A stretch of DNA of 37,329 nucleotides from Anammoximicrobium sp032229885 (GCA_032229885.1 JAVYAJ010000168.1:1-37329); one strand, 5' to 3'. Positions 1-12,878 are shown, numbered from the stretch's first letter. Translations and numbers: made by a program. The notes: generated from the sequence alone by a model not told the origin.

Positions 1-94
1 CAGACTTTTCGTACCCGCCGAGGGCCACGGTCGTAGCGGATCCCCCGGGAAAAGCCGACCCCTCCTTCGGAAAACACGACTTTTCCGACAGACA

Positions 95-688
95 CTAACT
101 AGCCAAACGCGTCGCGGACGGCCCTTGCGAAGCCGCCAGGTTGGGCTCGTTCGTGATCGGCGTTCCGGCGGGAACGTTGTAGTGGGCCGTGTGACAACTG
201 ATGCAGGTCAGACGGTTGTGCGCGTGAACCGAAGTCCGCCATTGCCCGCCGGGCGCGCAGGCGTTCTGCTCGTGGCATTTCAGGCATAGCTCCGACGCCT
301 CGGCGGGCTGCATCCGTTTCGGATTCAGGATCAAGCCGGGCTCTTGGCCGCGCGCCTCCAGATGTCGGCTGGCCGGACCATGGCAGGCTTCGCAGGACTG
401 ACCTTCGTGGATCCCGCGATGGACGTTGTCCGCCATGGACTCGCCGTATGTCGTGTGACAGGTCTGACACATCTCATCGTCATTGACGTACTCGGCGTCC
501 GGGATCGTGGGCAGGCTGACTTGCAGGACGGGCAAGGATGCCTGACGGAACGCGCGGTTCGGCTGTGGCCAGCCCGGCTCGAGCGGGGTCTCGGCGCGAC
601 GCGTGTCCCGCCCGCGATAACCGCAAGACGTCGTCGCCAGCACCAGCATCGCCAACAGAATAAATCGGAAGGAATGGAACTTCTGCAC
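95..688 (-). CDS. Tetraheme c-type cytochrome lipoprotein
   Basis: Predicted exported electron carrier of 197 residues. Four heme-attachment motifs are visible: CQTCH (74-78), CEACH (99-103), CLKCH (135-139) and CISCH (162-166). The stretch CHGPASRH after the second motif resembles the CHGPGS.H pattern of multiheme cytochromes of the c554 / DmsE type. The N-terminus has a hydrophobic segment (FILLAMLVLATTSC) ending in Cys22, a lipobox-like site with Thr rather than Leu at -3, so membrane anchoring is probable but not certain. I chose the GTG start at 688 because GGGAGG lies 7 bases upstream; an in-frame ATG at 718 would place the SD inside the gene and add ten polar residues. The neighbouring ccsBA gene encodes the machinery that would attach its hemes. 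The redox partner is not identifiable. Confidence 0.85.
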   Translation of the reverse strand: MQKFHSFRFILLAMLVLATTSCGYRGRDTRRAETPLEPGWPQPNRAFRQASLPVLQVSLPTIPDAEYVNDDEMCQTCHTTYGESMADNVHRGIHEGQSCEACHGPASRHLEARGQEPGLILNPKRMQPAEASELCLKCHEQNACAPGGQWRTSVHAHNRLTCISCHTAHYNVPAGTPITNEPNLAASQGPSATRLAS

Positions 689-894
689 GTCGTTGCCTCC
701 CTGCTGGACAGCTTGCATCCTGGCATTTCTTGTCTGACCGCAAGCCTAGAGCCCTCGAACATGAGAGGTTCCGGCTTCGGCGCCGACCCCCCGCACGCAA
801 GGCACGACGCGGGCGCGGCAATCTTGTCGTCTGATCCCCGAGACTCGGCAGCGCCAGCATTACCGACGCCGACAGCTCAAGCACATCGATTGAT

Positions 895-1002
895 TTATTC
901 GTTCGCCACTGCTTCGATCACTTCTTGATGCGTTTCGAGCTTTTTCCTTATAATCCCTCTTGCCTTGCCCCAGGCTACATCCGGATAAGCCGTAAATACC
1001 GC
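895..1002 (-). pseudogene. Possible remnant of a coding sequence (35 codons)
   Basis: A stop-to-stop stretch of 35 codons reads like a protein C-terminus: it contains TAYPDVAWGKARG, then KKLETHQEVIEAVANE and a stop. It has no plausible start codon with an SD, and a stop lies directly upstream in the same frame, after codons for EVFNE. Base composition is AT-richer than the neighbouring genes. It may be the tail of a decayed gene or a coincidence; I do not recognise a family. The opposite strand carries the promoter candidate at 925-954. Confidence 0.2.
925..954 (+). promoter_or_regulatory. Sigma70-like promoter candidate
   Basis: TTGATG at 925-930 and a perfect TATAAT at 949-954 are separated by 18 bases, inside AT-rich DNA. 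Transcription would start near 961 and run towards the hemA-like gene at 1650. That would give an untranslated leader of almost 700 bases, or a separate small RNA. No start site can be proven from sequence alone. Confidence 0.4.
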
Positions 1003-1483
1003 CTATTCATTGAAGACTTCTTAATTTAACACATGAAATTAGCAAAATTAGGCGGCACTGCGCTCCGAGCATAACGACTTTAGGGCGAGGACTTTGCATT
1101 CAACACGAGCTGCGAGGCCGCGAGATCCCCAACGCGCGGGTTGCGGGGAACGCGGCAGGATGTCGTGTCCAGTAGAGGTCGCCGGCCCGCCAACGACCGA
1201 GGTGCGGTTATCCTGCTCGCGGCTGATTCGCACAGAAGTGCCGCCGAACGACCGTGAAAGAGAAACGCTGGATTGGAACGGGCTGCCCGTATCGCTTCGC
1301 GCAGACGCTCGGCGAACGCGCACCGTCGATGGTGGACCACGCTAGCAGACAGAGGATGCGTTTCAGAACGCCCTGCGCCGACTTTTTGGGAAAAACGGAT
1401 GGGCCGGTTGTGACGACTGTACCGATATCACCGAATAAGCCTACGTTCCAAAACGGTATTTCGAATTGGGGGGGAACGGTCTC

Positions 1484-1515
1484 GCGCAAGGGCGCAAAGC
1501 CGCCCAGAGGCGCAG
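1484..1515. repeat. Degenerate short tandem motif (GCGCAAGG-like)
   Basis: Units GCGCAAG, GGCGCAAAG, CGCCCAGA and GGCGCAG follow each other with a period of about 9 bases. This resembles the cgcaaaggcgcaaag-type intergenic repeat seen in several bacterial groups, but it is short and decayed. Confidence 0.25.
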
Positions 1516-1649
1516 CCCAGGTGTTTGCGTCCGATCGCGATTTTGCGTGACGCGGCCCGATGTCGAGGTGTTGTCTCGAGCCGAGTCCAAGCGGTTTTTC
1601 AGCAGCGTCAACGCGACAGCGAACGTCGATGGGACAGCGAGGCAGATAG

Positions 1650-2918
1650 ATGATCGTCCAAGTTCTCGGCTGCAATTACCAGCGCACAAACCTGAATCTT
1701 CGCGAACGATTGGCGGATGGTCTCGACCACACCCGTGCCGCGCTGAAGGGCTTGAGACGCGAGTTTCCCCACATCGAAGCAGTCATCCTGTCCACCAGTG
1801 ATCGGGTCGAGCTGTATACGGCCACGTTGCAGGGCGATCTGCCGACTCGTCGGCAAGTGGCCCATTTCTTTGCTAGGTTCCATAGCCTGGACGCCGACAC
1901 AATCCTGGGGCATTTTTATGATCGCCATGGACGTGATTCCATCCGTCATTTGTTCATGGTCGCCAGCAATCTGGACAGCATGGTCTCCGGCGAGCCTCAG
2001 ATCTCTTCGCAAATCAAGCTCGCCTATCGGATCGCGATCCAACAGCAAGCCACGGGGCCGTTGACCCACGCCGTCTTTCAGGCCGCTTCGGATACCGCTC
2101 GACGCGTCGCCGACGAAACGACGATCCACGCGCGCCAGGTCAGCATCCCCGGCGTTGCCGTCGCCGAGTTCGCAGGGCGGGTTTTCGAGCGATTCGACGA
2201 CAAGCACGTGTTGGTGATCGGCGCCGACGAGATGGCTGACCAGGCGCTGCGCCATCTGCGCGCAGCAGGCGTCCGGACGATCACGGTCGTCGATCCCAAC
2301 GTCGAACGCGCGGCCAGCTTGGCCCGACGGCACGAGGGACAGGTCAAGCTTTGGAGCGACTCGATGTCGGAACTGGCTGTCGCGGACTTGATTGTCACAG
2401 CCACCGGCTCGCCCGAACCGATCCTTGCGCGTCCGGCGCTCGAGACGGCGGTTGCCGCGCGTCGGGGGCGAGCCCTGGTGATTCTGGACCTAGCCGAGTC
2501 GCGGGACGTAGCGCCCGACGTGGCGGACCTGCCAGGCGTCCATCTGTGCGGCGTGAATGATCTGCGGGCATGGTGCGCGCGGAATCGACGCGAGCGCCAG
2601 CGCGAGCTGCCCAAGGCGCTGCAGATCGTGAGCGAAGAGGCCGACCGATTCATGGCGGAACTTCACTTTCGCGAAATCAGCCCCGTCATCGAGCGATGGC
2701 AGCATACCTGGCGGGAGCCCCGAGAGGCCGAATTGCAGCGCCTGCTGAACAAGCTGCCCCATCTGGACGAACGATCGCGTCAGGAAATTGCGCGCGCGAT
2801 GGATCGCTTGACGAACAGGTTGTTTCACCGGCCGCTGGATTCGTTGCGGCAGGAATGCCGGCACGGCGTGCCCGCGTCGTTGCTCGGATCGCTGGGCCGT
2901 TTGTTCAAATTCTCATGA
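1650..2918 (+). CDS. hemA: Glutamyl-tRNA reductase-like protein lacking the catalytic Cys
   Basis: A 422-residue homologue of glutamyl-tRNA reductase, which makes glutamate-1-semialdehyde, the first tetrapyrrole precursor, from Glu-tRNA and NADPH. All three family regions are recognisable: the N-terminal catalytic domain (1-155), a Rossmann domain (about 170-310, VLVIGADEMA) and the C-terminal dimerisation helix (about 320-422). The active-site motif STCNR is changed to STSDR: Ser50 (codon AGT at 1797-1799) stands where the nucleophilic Cys50 belongs, and Asn is Asp. The nucleotide-binding loop GAGEM is GADEM (Asp193). The usual QILGQVK is QISSQIK. The start has GAGG 7 bases upstream. The gene overlaps ccsBA by ATGA, so the two are probably translated together. 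The sequence supports a HemA homologue, but normal activity is doubtful. It may be a regulatory or heme-handling paralogue, with an active hemA elsewhere. Confidence 0.88.
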   Translation: MIVQVLGCNYQRTNLNLRERLADGLDHTRAALKGLRREFPHIEAVILSTSDRVELYTATLQGDLPTRRQVAHFFARFHSLDADTILGHFYDRHGRDSIRHLFMVASNLDSMVSGEPQISSQIKLAYRIAIQQQATGPLTHAVFQAASDTARRVADETTIHARQVSIPGVAVAEFAGRVFERFDDKHVLVIGADEMADQALRHLRAAGVRTITVVDPNVERAASLARRHEGQVKLWSDSMSELAVADLIVTATGSPEPILARPALETAVAARRGRALVILDLAESRDVAPDVADLPGVHLCGVNDLRAWCARNRRERQRELPKALQIVSEEADRFMAELHFREISPVIERWQHTWREPREAELQRLLNKLPHLDERSRQEIARAMDRLTNRLFHRPLDSLRQECRHGVPASLLGSLGRLFKFS

Positions 2919-5900
2919 TGGATCGCGGCGTGAATCAGTCGTTTCGGCCCGATCAGTCCGATCGGCGCGCGCGCGTGCTGGTCGGACTGTTGCGCGCCGC
3001 GGCTTCTTTGAGACTCGCCGTCGCCCTGTTGGTGCTGCTCGCAGCCGTGCTGGCCTGGGCCACGGTTCTAGAAGCCCGCAACGGCCGCGAGTTCACCGCC
3101 TGGCACGTGTACTCCAGTTCGTGGTTCGTGTCGCTTTGGGCCTTGTTGGGGGCGAACGTCCTGGCAGCGCTCCTGGTCCGTCTTCCTTGGCCTCGGCGCC
3201 AGTTCGGTTTCGTGCTCGCCCACGTCGGCGTTCTGATCTTGCTCGCGGGCGCTGCGCAGACGCGGATCGGTGGGATCGAGGGCCGGATCGAACTGCGCGA
3301 AGGCGAACAGGCGGATCGGTGCGTATCGAGCGCCCGTTCCGTGTTGCGCATCGTGCGCGATGTGGGCGGTCAGCGCCAGACCACAGATCGGCCGTTCACG
3401 CCGGGACCGGCCGACTGGCCGGCGGGCCGCTGTCAGGACTTGGGAAATGCCGACGGCGTGGGTGTGAGGATCTTGCGATTCTATCGGCACGCGCAACCGC
3501 TGACCGAGTGGGTCGCCGACGAGCGCGATTTCGACGGACCGGCGCTGCGCTTGCGCGTGATCGGTCCCAGCGGCAACGCCCTCGCCGAAGACTGGCTGGC
3601 CGCCAACACGTACGGCGGCGAGGCCATCGTGGGGCCCACTCGGTACGAGCTCTGGCCTTTGCCGTTGGCTTCACTGACCGAGGATTTCCTCCGGCCGCCC
3701 CCGGATCTGAGCCGCGCGGGCGTTCTGTCGATCCACCACGCAGGTCGGATGACGCGGATCTCGGTCGACGCGAATCTCCAGCGGCGAATTGCGTTGGACG
3801 AACACGGATTGGCCGTCGAAATCGCGACGTACCTTCCCGACGCCAAGCCGACGCCCAAAGGCGGGTTTGTGTCCGTCAGCGCTCGGCCGCGGAATCCGCT
3901 TCTGGAATTGAAGGTCTACCTGCCGGGGCGCCCGCAACCGCTGCGCCAAGTCGCGTTTGCCCTTCGGCCGCTGCTGAACCTGGACGCGGTTCAAGGCGAG
4001 GTTTGTCCCGTCCGTTTCTGGTATCACCATGCCGGCCTCAAGCCGGTTCCCGGCGCGGTGTTCGCCCAGACGCCGGATGGCCGGTTGTTGTGCCGAGCGG
4101 AACGGGACGCCGCGTACGGGCCGCCGCGCGAGGTTCGCCAGGGCGACCAAATCGAGTTGGGCGGGCAATTCCAGGTCGCCGTCGAGCGGTATTTGCCGCG
4201 CGCTCGGCAAGACGTCTCCTTTCAGCCGATCGAGGCCAGTGCGGATCAAACCGACGCGCCCGAAGCGGCCGTGCAAGTCGAAGTGAACATCGCGGGCAGC
4301 GTCCGGACCGTTTGGCTGCAACGCGCGGATCCGCGGTACAGCGCGCAGACGATCCTGGCAAATCGCGAATCCGTATTTCTGAGCCTGGGATACGAGTCGC
4401 ACCCTCTGGGATACGCGCTCGAGCTCGCGCAGATCGTCCGCCGCGCGGATTCGGGCCGTGGCGCCGACGCAGCCTATTCCAGCGTCGTTCGCCTGCGAGA
4501 TGCGGCGTCCGGCCTGGACGAGCGGCGCGAGATCTCGCCGAATCGGCCGTTGACGCATCGCGGCTTTACCGTCTACCAGTCCGCGGTGCAAGAACCGGCA
4601 CATGGCCGGAAGGTCTCGCTGTTGACCGCCGCGTGCGACCCCGGGCGCGGACTGAAATACGCGGGCAGCGCGCTGATCTGCGCCGGCCTGGTGATCATCG
4701 TCTGTCGTCGTGGTCGCGCGGGGCGCACGGCGGACGGTTCGGCTGCGGGTCAGGACACGTCGGGCAAGTTGAATGCGTCCGACGCGCCCGTCGCGCCTGG
4801 CGGGTTGGACGAGCCGAGCGGGTCGGTGACGGCGTCGCTGGTCGTCCGGCCGCGGGCGGCCCGCGCTGGCAGATCGAGCGGGCTGTTGCTGCTGGGGGCG
4901 ACACTCGCGTTGGGAATCACGCCGACAAAGGCTTGGTGCAGCGGCGAGCGCGCGTTCGACTGGGCCGGGTGGCGGGCTCTGCCTGCGCAAGATGAGGGGC
5001 GCATCAAGCCGCTGGACAGCCTCGCTCGCGAGACGTTCCACGTTCTGTCCGGCGCCGCGCAATTCACGGACCCACAGACGGGCCAAAGGCTGGACGCATC
5101 GACACTGTACCTGGCGATGCTGTTCGACTGGCAGGGCTGGGACTCGCCAGCGGACTGGCCGACGCACGAATCCGGGCGGGCGCCCAGCGGATATTTCTCC
5201 CGGTTCCGTCCCGACACGTGGGACCAAGCGCCGTTGCTTCGTATCGACAGCCCCGTGCTGGCCCAGGCCCTGGGGCTGCCGACAGGTCAGAACCGCGTCT
5301 CGCCGCTTGCCCTCAGCCAGGCCAAAATCTCATTCCCCGATACCGCGTCCAGCCGTCCGTTTGTGAACTGGGCCGAAGGACTGGTGCAGCGCGACGAACA
5401 AGCTTTGACGCCAATCGAGACCGCGGCGCTCGAGTTGGCGGCGAAATTGTGGGCGTATCAGGCGCATCGCACAGGCGCGCGTCTGACGCTGCTGCCGATC
5501 CAAGGCGACGACGATCAGCGCTGGATCTCGCTGGCCGACCTCGTGCAGGCGGACTGGAACGAGCAATCGGACCCCACGGGCCTGGTGCGACAAGCGCGAA
5601 CTCAGTTTCTGGCCGCCCGCTCGGCGTACTTGATCGGCGCCGCCGGAGACTTCAATCGAGCCTCGGCTCAGTTCCTGCGAGCCGTCCAACAGCTCGGACC
5701 ACAACTGGGGCCCTATCCCAAGCCGTCGCTGACCCGCCTCGAAGTGATGTACAACCGGCTCGCCCCGTTTCGCTGGGCAGCGGCTGCGATGCTGCTCGCC
5801 CTGCTCGGCGCCGTCCTGAATCGGGGAACCAACCTGCGGCTGTTCCGCATGACGGCGTTTGCGGCGTACGCGATCGGAATCATCGCGATGCTGTTGGGGT

Positions 5901-6709
5901 TCAGCGTGCGGGTGGCCGTATCGGGTCGTGCCCCAGTCGCGAACATGTACGAGTCGGTGATCTACGTCGCCCTGGGGATCGCCGGTCTCGGCTTGGTCAT
6001 CGGCGCGCGTCGTCGTCAGCAATTTGCCCTGGCTACGGCCGCCGCGTTGGCCGCGTTGGCCTTGATTTTGGCCGACCATTGCCCGACCGTCTTGGACGCT
6101 GCCCTGCGCCCGCTGTCGCCCGTGCTGCGCAGCAATTTCTGGTTGATCGCCCACGTATTGATCATCACGCTGGGCTATGCCGCGCTGGCGCTCGCGCTGG
6201 GGTTGGGAAACGTCAGCCTGACGGCGTACCTGTTGGGCCGCGAGGAATCGGAAGCCACGCAGCGGCGGACGGAGCTGACCTACCGCGCGCTGCAGCTAGG
6301 GGTATTGTTCCTGGCAGCCGGAACGATCCTGGGCGCCCTGTGGGCCGATCATGCGTGGGGCCGTTTCTGGGGCTGGGATCCCAAGGAATCCTGGGCCCTG
6401 GCGTCGCTGTTGGCGTACTTGGCCGTGCTGCACGCGCGAGCCGCCGGGTGGATTCGAGACTTTGGCTTGGCCGCCCTCGCTGTCCTCTGCTTCTCGTTGA
6501 TCGTGATGGCGTGGTATGGCGTCAATTATGTGCTGGGCGCGGGCCTGCACAGCTATGGGTTCGGCCGTGGCGGCGCGGCTTATGTTGTCGCCGCGATCAT
6601 CCTGCAAACGTTGTACGTGGCTGCCGCCGCCACCCGCTATGTCGCGAGCGGCGCCGCCGCCGAAGTCGAGCGGGCGGCCCGTTTGGAGCGAGCCCACGAT
6701 CTGTCCTGA
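2915..6709 (+). CDS. ccsBA: CcsBA fusion (ResB-ResC), system II cytochrome c synthase
   Basis: A 1264-residue membrane protein that would export heme and attach it to CXXCH motifs of apocytochromes outside the cytoplasmic membrane. The N-terminal ResB/Ccs1 part (about 1-600) has helices near 30-50, 70-88 and 97-113, a large soluble region and a helix near 580-595. A low-complexity linker (about 600-655) and another hydrophobic segment follow. A soluble region then begins with ALPAQDEGRIKPLDSLAR. The CcsA/ResC part (about 950-1245) has multiple helices and the tryptophan-rich heme motif WGRFWGWDPKESW (from W1148). Candidate heme-ligand histidines are H1080 (LIAHVLI) and H1212 (GLHSYGF). The start ATG at 2915 overlaps the stop of the hemA-like gene (ATGA); a second ATG follows at 2918. 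There is no SD, which fits translational coupling. The tetraheme lipoprotein at 95-688 is a likely client. Confidence 0.93.
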   Translation: MMDRGVNQSFRPDQSDRRARVLVGLLRAAASLRLAVALLVLLAAVLAWATVLEARNGREFTAWHVYSSSWFVSLWALLGANVLAALLVRLPWPRRQFGFVLAHVGVLILLAGAAQTRIGGIEGRIELREGEQADRCVSSARSVLRIVRDVGGQRQTTDRPFTPGPADWPAGRCQDLGNADGVGVRILRFYRHAQPLTEWVADERDFDGPALRLRVIGPSGNALAEDWLAANTYGGEAIVGPTRYELWPLPLASLTEDFLRPPPDLSRAGVLSIHHAGRMTRISVDANLQRRIALDEHGLAVEIATYLPDAKPTPKGGFVSVSARPRNPLLELKVYLPGRPQPLRQVAFALRPLLNLDAVQGEVCPVRFWYHHAGLKPVPGAVFAQTPDGRLLCRAERDAAYGPPREVRQGDQIELGGQFQVAVERYLPRARQDVSFQPIEASADQTDAPEAAVQVEVNIAGSVRTVWLQRADPRYSAQTILANRESVFLSLGYESHPLGYALELAQIVRRADSGRGADAAYSSVVRLRDAASGLDERREISPNRPLTHRGFTVYQSAVQEPAHGRKVSLLTAACDPGRGLKYAGSALICAGLVIIVCRRGRAGRTADGSAAGQDTSGKLNASDAPVAPGGLDEPSGSVTASLVVRPRAARAGRSSGLLLLGATLALGITPTKAWCSGERAFDWAGWRALPAQDEGRIKPLDSLARETFHVLSGAAQFTDPQTGQRLDASTLYLAMLFDWQGWDSPADWPTHESGRAPSGYFSRFRPDTWDQAPLLRIDSPVLAQALGLPTGQNRVSPLALSQAKISFPDTASSRPFVNWAEGLVQRDEQALTPIETAALELAAKLWAYQAHRTGARLTLLPIQGDDDQRWISLADLVQADWNEQSDPTGLVRQARTQFLAARSAYLIGAAGDFNRASAQFLRAVQQLGPQLGPYPKPSLTRLEVMYNRLAPFRWAAAAMLLALLGAVLNRGTNLRLFRMTAFAAYAIGIIAMLLGFSVRVAVSGRAPVANMYESVIYVALGIAGLGLVIGARRRQQFALATAAALAALALILADHCPTVLDAALRPLSPVLRSNFWLIAHVLIITLGYAALALALGLGNVSLTAYLLGREESEATQRRTELTYRALQLGVLFLAAGTILGALWADHAWGRFWGWDPKESWALASLLAYLAVLHARAAGWIRDFGLAALAVLCFSLIVMAWYGVNYVLGAGLHSYGFGRGGAAYVVAAIILQTLYVAAAATRYVASGAAAEVERAARLERAHDLS

Positions 6710-6933
6710 ACCGGCTGGGCGGACGTTCCTCCAACGCGACGAGATTGTATCCGCTGGAACGCGCGAAACGTCGAGCTTGGTCGCGGCGCGGTCCACCGAT
6801 TCTTCATGATCGCGGAACTCGCCGCCGCCGACCCTCGGACGCTAGCAACCCGCGCCGCGTCGCGGTGGATCCGGGCCGCGCTCCGGTCGTGGCGAGCCGC
6901 GACCCGGTGGCTGCTAGGCCAGCTCTCGCCGCT

Positions 6934-7398
6934 TCAGCGCACCCGGCGCGAGGGCGCACGGAACCAGACATCCGGCAGCGGCGCTGGCTGTGCGGGTCTC
7001 GGCTCGACTCGGATCGTCGCGTCGCCCGGATGCGGCGGGATCGCGGGTGTGCTCGGCCAGACCGCTGGCGGCAATGCAGGCCTAGACGCCGCGGCCGTCG
7101 GCGGCGCGGTCGCCGGTCCCAAGGTGTCGGGGATCGCCGACCGCAGCATCGATGGATCGTACTGGAATCGCGACTGGCGCGACAGCCCGAGGAACTGGCC
7201 GCTCGATCCGCGGACCAAGCCGCTGTCAAGCCGCGTTCTGGCTCGCGGCGCGTAGGGCTCGCCGAGCGTTCGGGCGCCGAACATGCCGTAATAGGTCAGG
7301 CCTTCGGCGGCGCCGAGGTCGGCCGACAAAACGCAGCACAACGGCCATCCGAGACAGCCCAGTAACGCCACACGGAGAACGATTGTCGGCCTACGCAT
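6934..7398 (-). CDS. Small secreted proline-rich protein, function unknown
   Basis: A 154-residue protein that I cannot assign to a family. The N-terminus is a clear signal peptide: MRRPTIV, then a hydrophobic core (LRVALLGCLGWPLCCVLSA), with probable cleavage near GAAEG. The mature part begins with an aromatic/glycine stretch (LTYYGMFGARTLGEPY) and has a Ser/Arg/Gln-rich middle. The C-terminal half is rich in proline and alanine and probably unstructured. The start at 7398 is supported by AGGAG seven bases upstream; an earlier in-frame ATG at 7458 has no such site. A perfect TATAAT lies about 80 bases upstream. The gene converges with ccsBA and sits downstream of hrpA on the same strand. No role can be inferred from context. 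Confidence 0.65.
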   Translation of the reverse strand: MRRPTIVLRVALLGCLGWPLCCVLSADLGAAEGLTYYGMFGARTLGEPYAPRARTRLDSGLVRGSSGQFLGLSRQSRFQYDPSMLRSAIPDTLGPATAPPTAAASRPALPPAVWPSTPAIPPHPGDATIRVEPRPAQPAPLPDVWFRAPSRRVR

Positions 7399-7711
7399 CG
7401 CATCGCTCCTGGAACCAAAACCGTGGCCCGCGAGCCCGGTCGAGCGCGCGTCCGCCAAGTACGAATCCTACCTCATCTGATTATAGATCGTCCGCGCGTC
7501 CAAGTCACGTGACCATCCGTGCATCTGGTGGGCGAGGGGCGGCGGGAAACGAAGGATGCGTGCTTGATCCGCGCCGCGCTCGTGTGCCGATGGCCTCAAC
7601 ACGGCTGATTGCGCCTTGCCGAAAACGACAACCGCTGCCAGGCGCTCTGCCCGCCCGCTGGACACACGAAGTCCGCCGACTGCGCCGCTTGTGACGCGTG
7701 GACATCGGCGC
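7399..7711. other. Gap between hrpA end and the 154-residue secreted protein
   Basis: Apart from the promoter/palindrome candidate at 7480-7513, no gene or strong hairpin terminator was seen. Confidence 0.5.
7480..7513 (-). promoter_or_regulatory. Promoter candidate with overlapping palindrome
   Basis: Read on the minus strand, a perfect TATAAT occupies 7485-7480, about 80 bases before the ATG at 7398. The -35 position coincides with the perfect 10-base palindrome GTCACGTGAC (7504-7513), which contains CACGTG. The -35 match itself is poor. The palindrome could be an operator, so regulation by a dimeric protein is conceivable. Confidence 0.35.
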
Positions 7712-12049
<4,338 letters not shown>

Positions 12050-12432
12050 TTTCGGTCATTTTTACCGTCCGGCGGCGTTCTGCAAAGGGCGGCTCGCCGG
12101 AGAACGATCGGGAAAAGAACGCGATGGCCGGAAAACGAGAGAGATTGAGACGCGACGCCTACGTCGGTGTTGGTGGGGGCGTGTCGTGCTCGGCAACGCC
12201 GCGTCACAGCGCGCTGCGGCGTTCGATGCGACATGCTTCTCGCCAGCCAGCGGCAAGCGACGCCTGGTGGACGGTCCGTTTTCCCGCGTCCGGGTCGAGT
12301 TGAAGCGGGTGTGCCGCATTTTCGCCTCATGCCGTTTGAAACGATTAGCCGATGGATACTAGCGGATGGGACCGCGCCGTGCGGGGCCATCGGCAGTTCG
12401 ATGAGCCACAGGGAGCTTAGGGGGGAAACGCA
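12050..12432. other. Divergent promoter region between hrpA and the 109-residue secreted protein gene
   Basis: Both flanking genes start outward from here, so promoters for both should lie within it. I saw no pair of -35/-10 boxes good enough to report. TTGAAA at 12336-12341 has no convincing -10 partner. No small gene is supported. Confidence 0.5.
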
Positions 12433-12762
12433 ATGGTTCGTCGCGTGATCTTGACATGGCTGGCGTGTGCCGCCCTTGCCGTCAGCCTCGGGGCTTCGGC
12501 AGCCAGCGCCGATCAGCGCGCGTTTAATCGCGTCTGGGGCGGCGCCTATGGCCAGCACGATTGGGAGCGATTCTACCACTATCCGTACGTATTTTACCCA
12601 CAGAATTTCTGGGGGAACGAGTATTATCGCAGCGCCGAGAGCCTGTACTATCGTTATCCGCCAGAGATGCGAATCCCCGTGTACAACAAAAAGTGGCACA
12701 ACGAACTGCCGGCGGGTCAATTGTACCATTCAGGCCACCACTTCATCCTGGACGTATTCTGA
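12433..12762 (+). CDS. Conserved small secreted aromatic-rich protein, function unknown
   Basis: A 109-residue exported protein. The signal peptide spans about 1-26 (hydrophobic core ILTWLACAALAVSLGASAA, cleavage near ASADQ). The mature region is strikingly rich in Tyr, Phe, Trp, His and Asn, with blocks such as HDWERFYHYPYVFYPQNFW, then EYYRSAESLYYRYPPEMRIP, VYNKKWHN and the end HSGHHFILDVF. From memory, this layout matches a small protein family widespread in Planctomycetota; its biochemical role is not known to me. The start is secure: GGGGGG lies about 7 bases before the ATG. It is monocistronic in appearance, with hrpA diverging upstream and a 480-base gap downstream. The aromatic and histidine content might suit surface or metal interactions, but that is speculation. 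Confidence 0.85.
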   Translation: MVRRVILTWLACAALAVSLGASAASADQRAFNRVWGGAYGQHDWERFYHYPYVFYPQNFWGNEYYRSAESLYYRYPPEMRIPVYNKKWHNELPAGQLYHSGHHFILDVF

Positions 12763-12848
12763 CCAACGCCGTCCGTCGCGGCCCGCGAGCGCGGCGACCG
12801 ATCATGACGCAGCAGAGGCCGCGGGGCGACGTCGCGCACCGCGTCGCT

Positions 12849-12878
12849 GGCCTCGCGCACAAGGGGGTTTGCGAGGCC
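12849..12878. terminator. Inverted repeat, possible terminator
   Basis: GGCCTCGC (12849-12856) pairs perfectly with GCGAGGCC (12871-12878) across a 14-base loop. It lies 87 bases after the stop at 12762. No T-run follows, so intrinsic termination is uncertain. Confidence 0.35.

Larger units (their letters stand above)
689..1649. other. Long non-coding gap with an AT-rich island
   Basis: No convincing gene is present. Open frames here are the random ones expected of GC-rich DNA. The stretch from about 885 to 1075 is clearly AT-richer than its surroundings and holds a promoter-like site, a possible gene remnant and a 7-base inverted repeat (CCGCCTA 999-1005, TAGGCGG 1049-1055). The rest, up to the hemA-like gene, shows only a degenerate short direct repeat near 1484-1515. 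Confidence 0.6.

Noticed and set aside
970..1000. Similarity of the ATCCGGATAAGCC stretch to enterobacterial REP sequences
   Set aside because: Only a short partial match with no partner arm; insufficient for a REP call.
3121..7365. Long plus-strand frames (624 and 715 codons) inside ccsBA
   Set aside because: They are Arg/Ala/Gly-rich shadows of ccsBA in another frame, with no domain signature.
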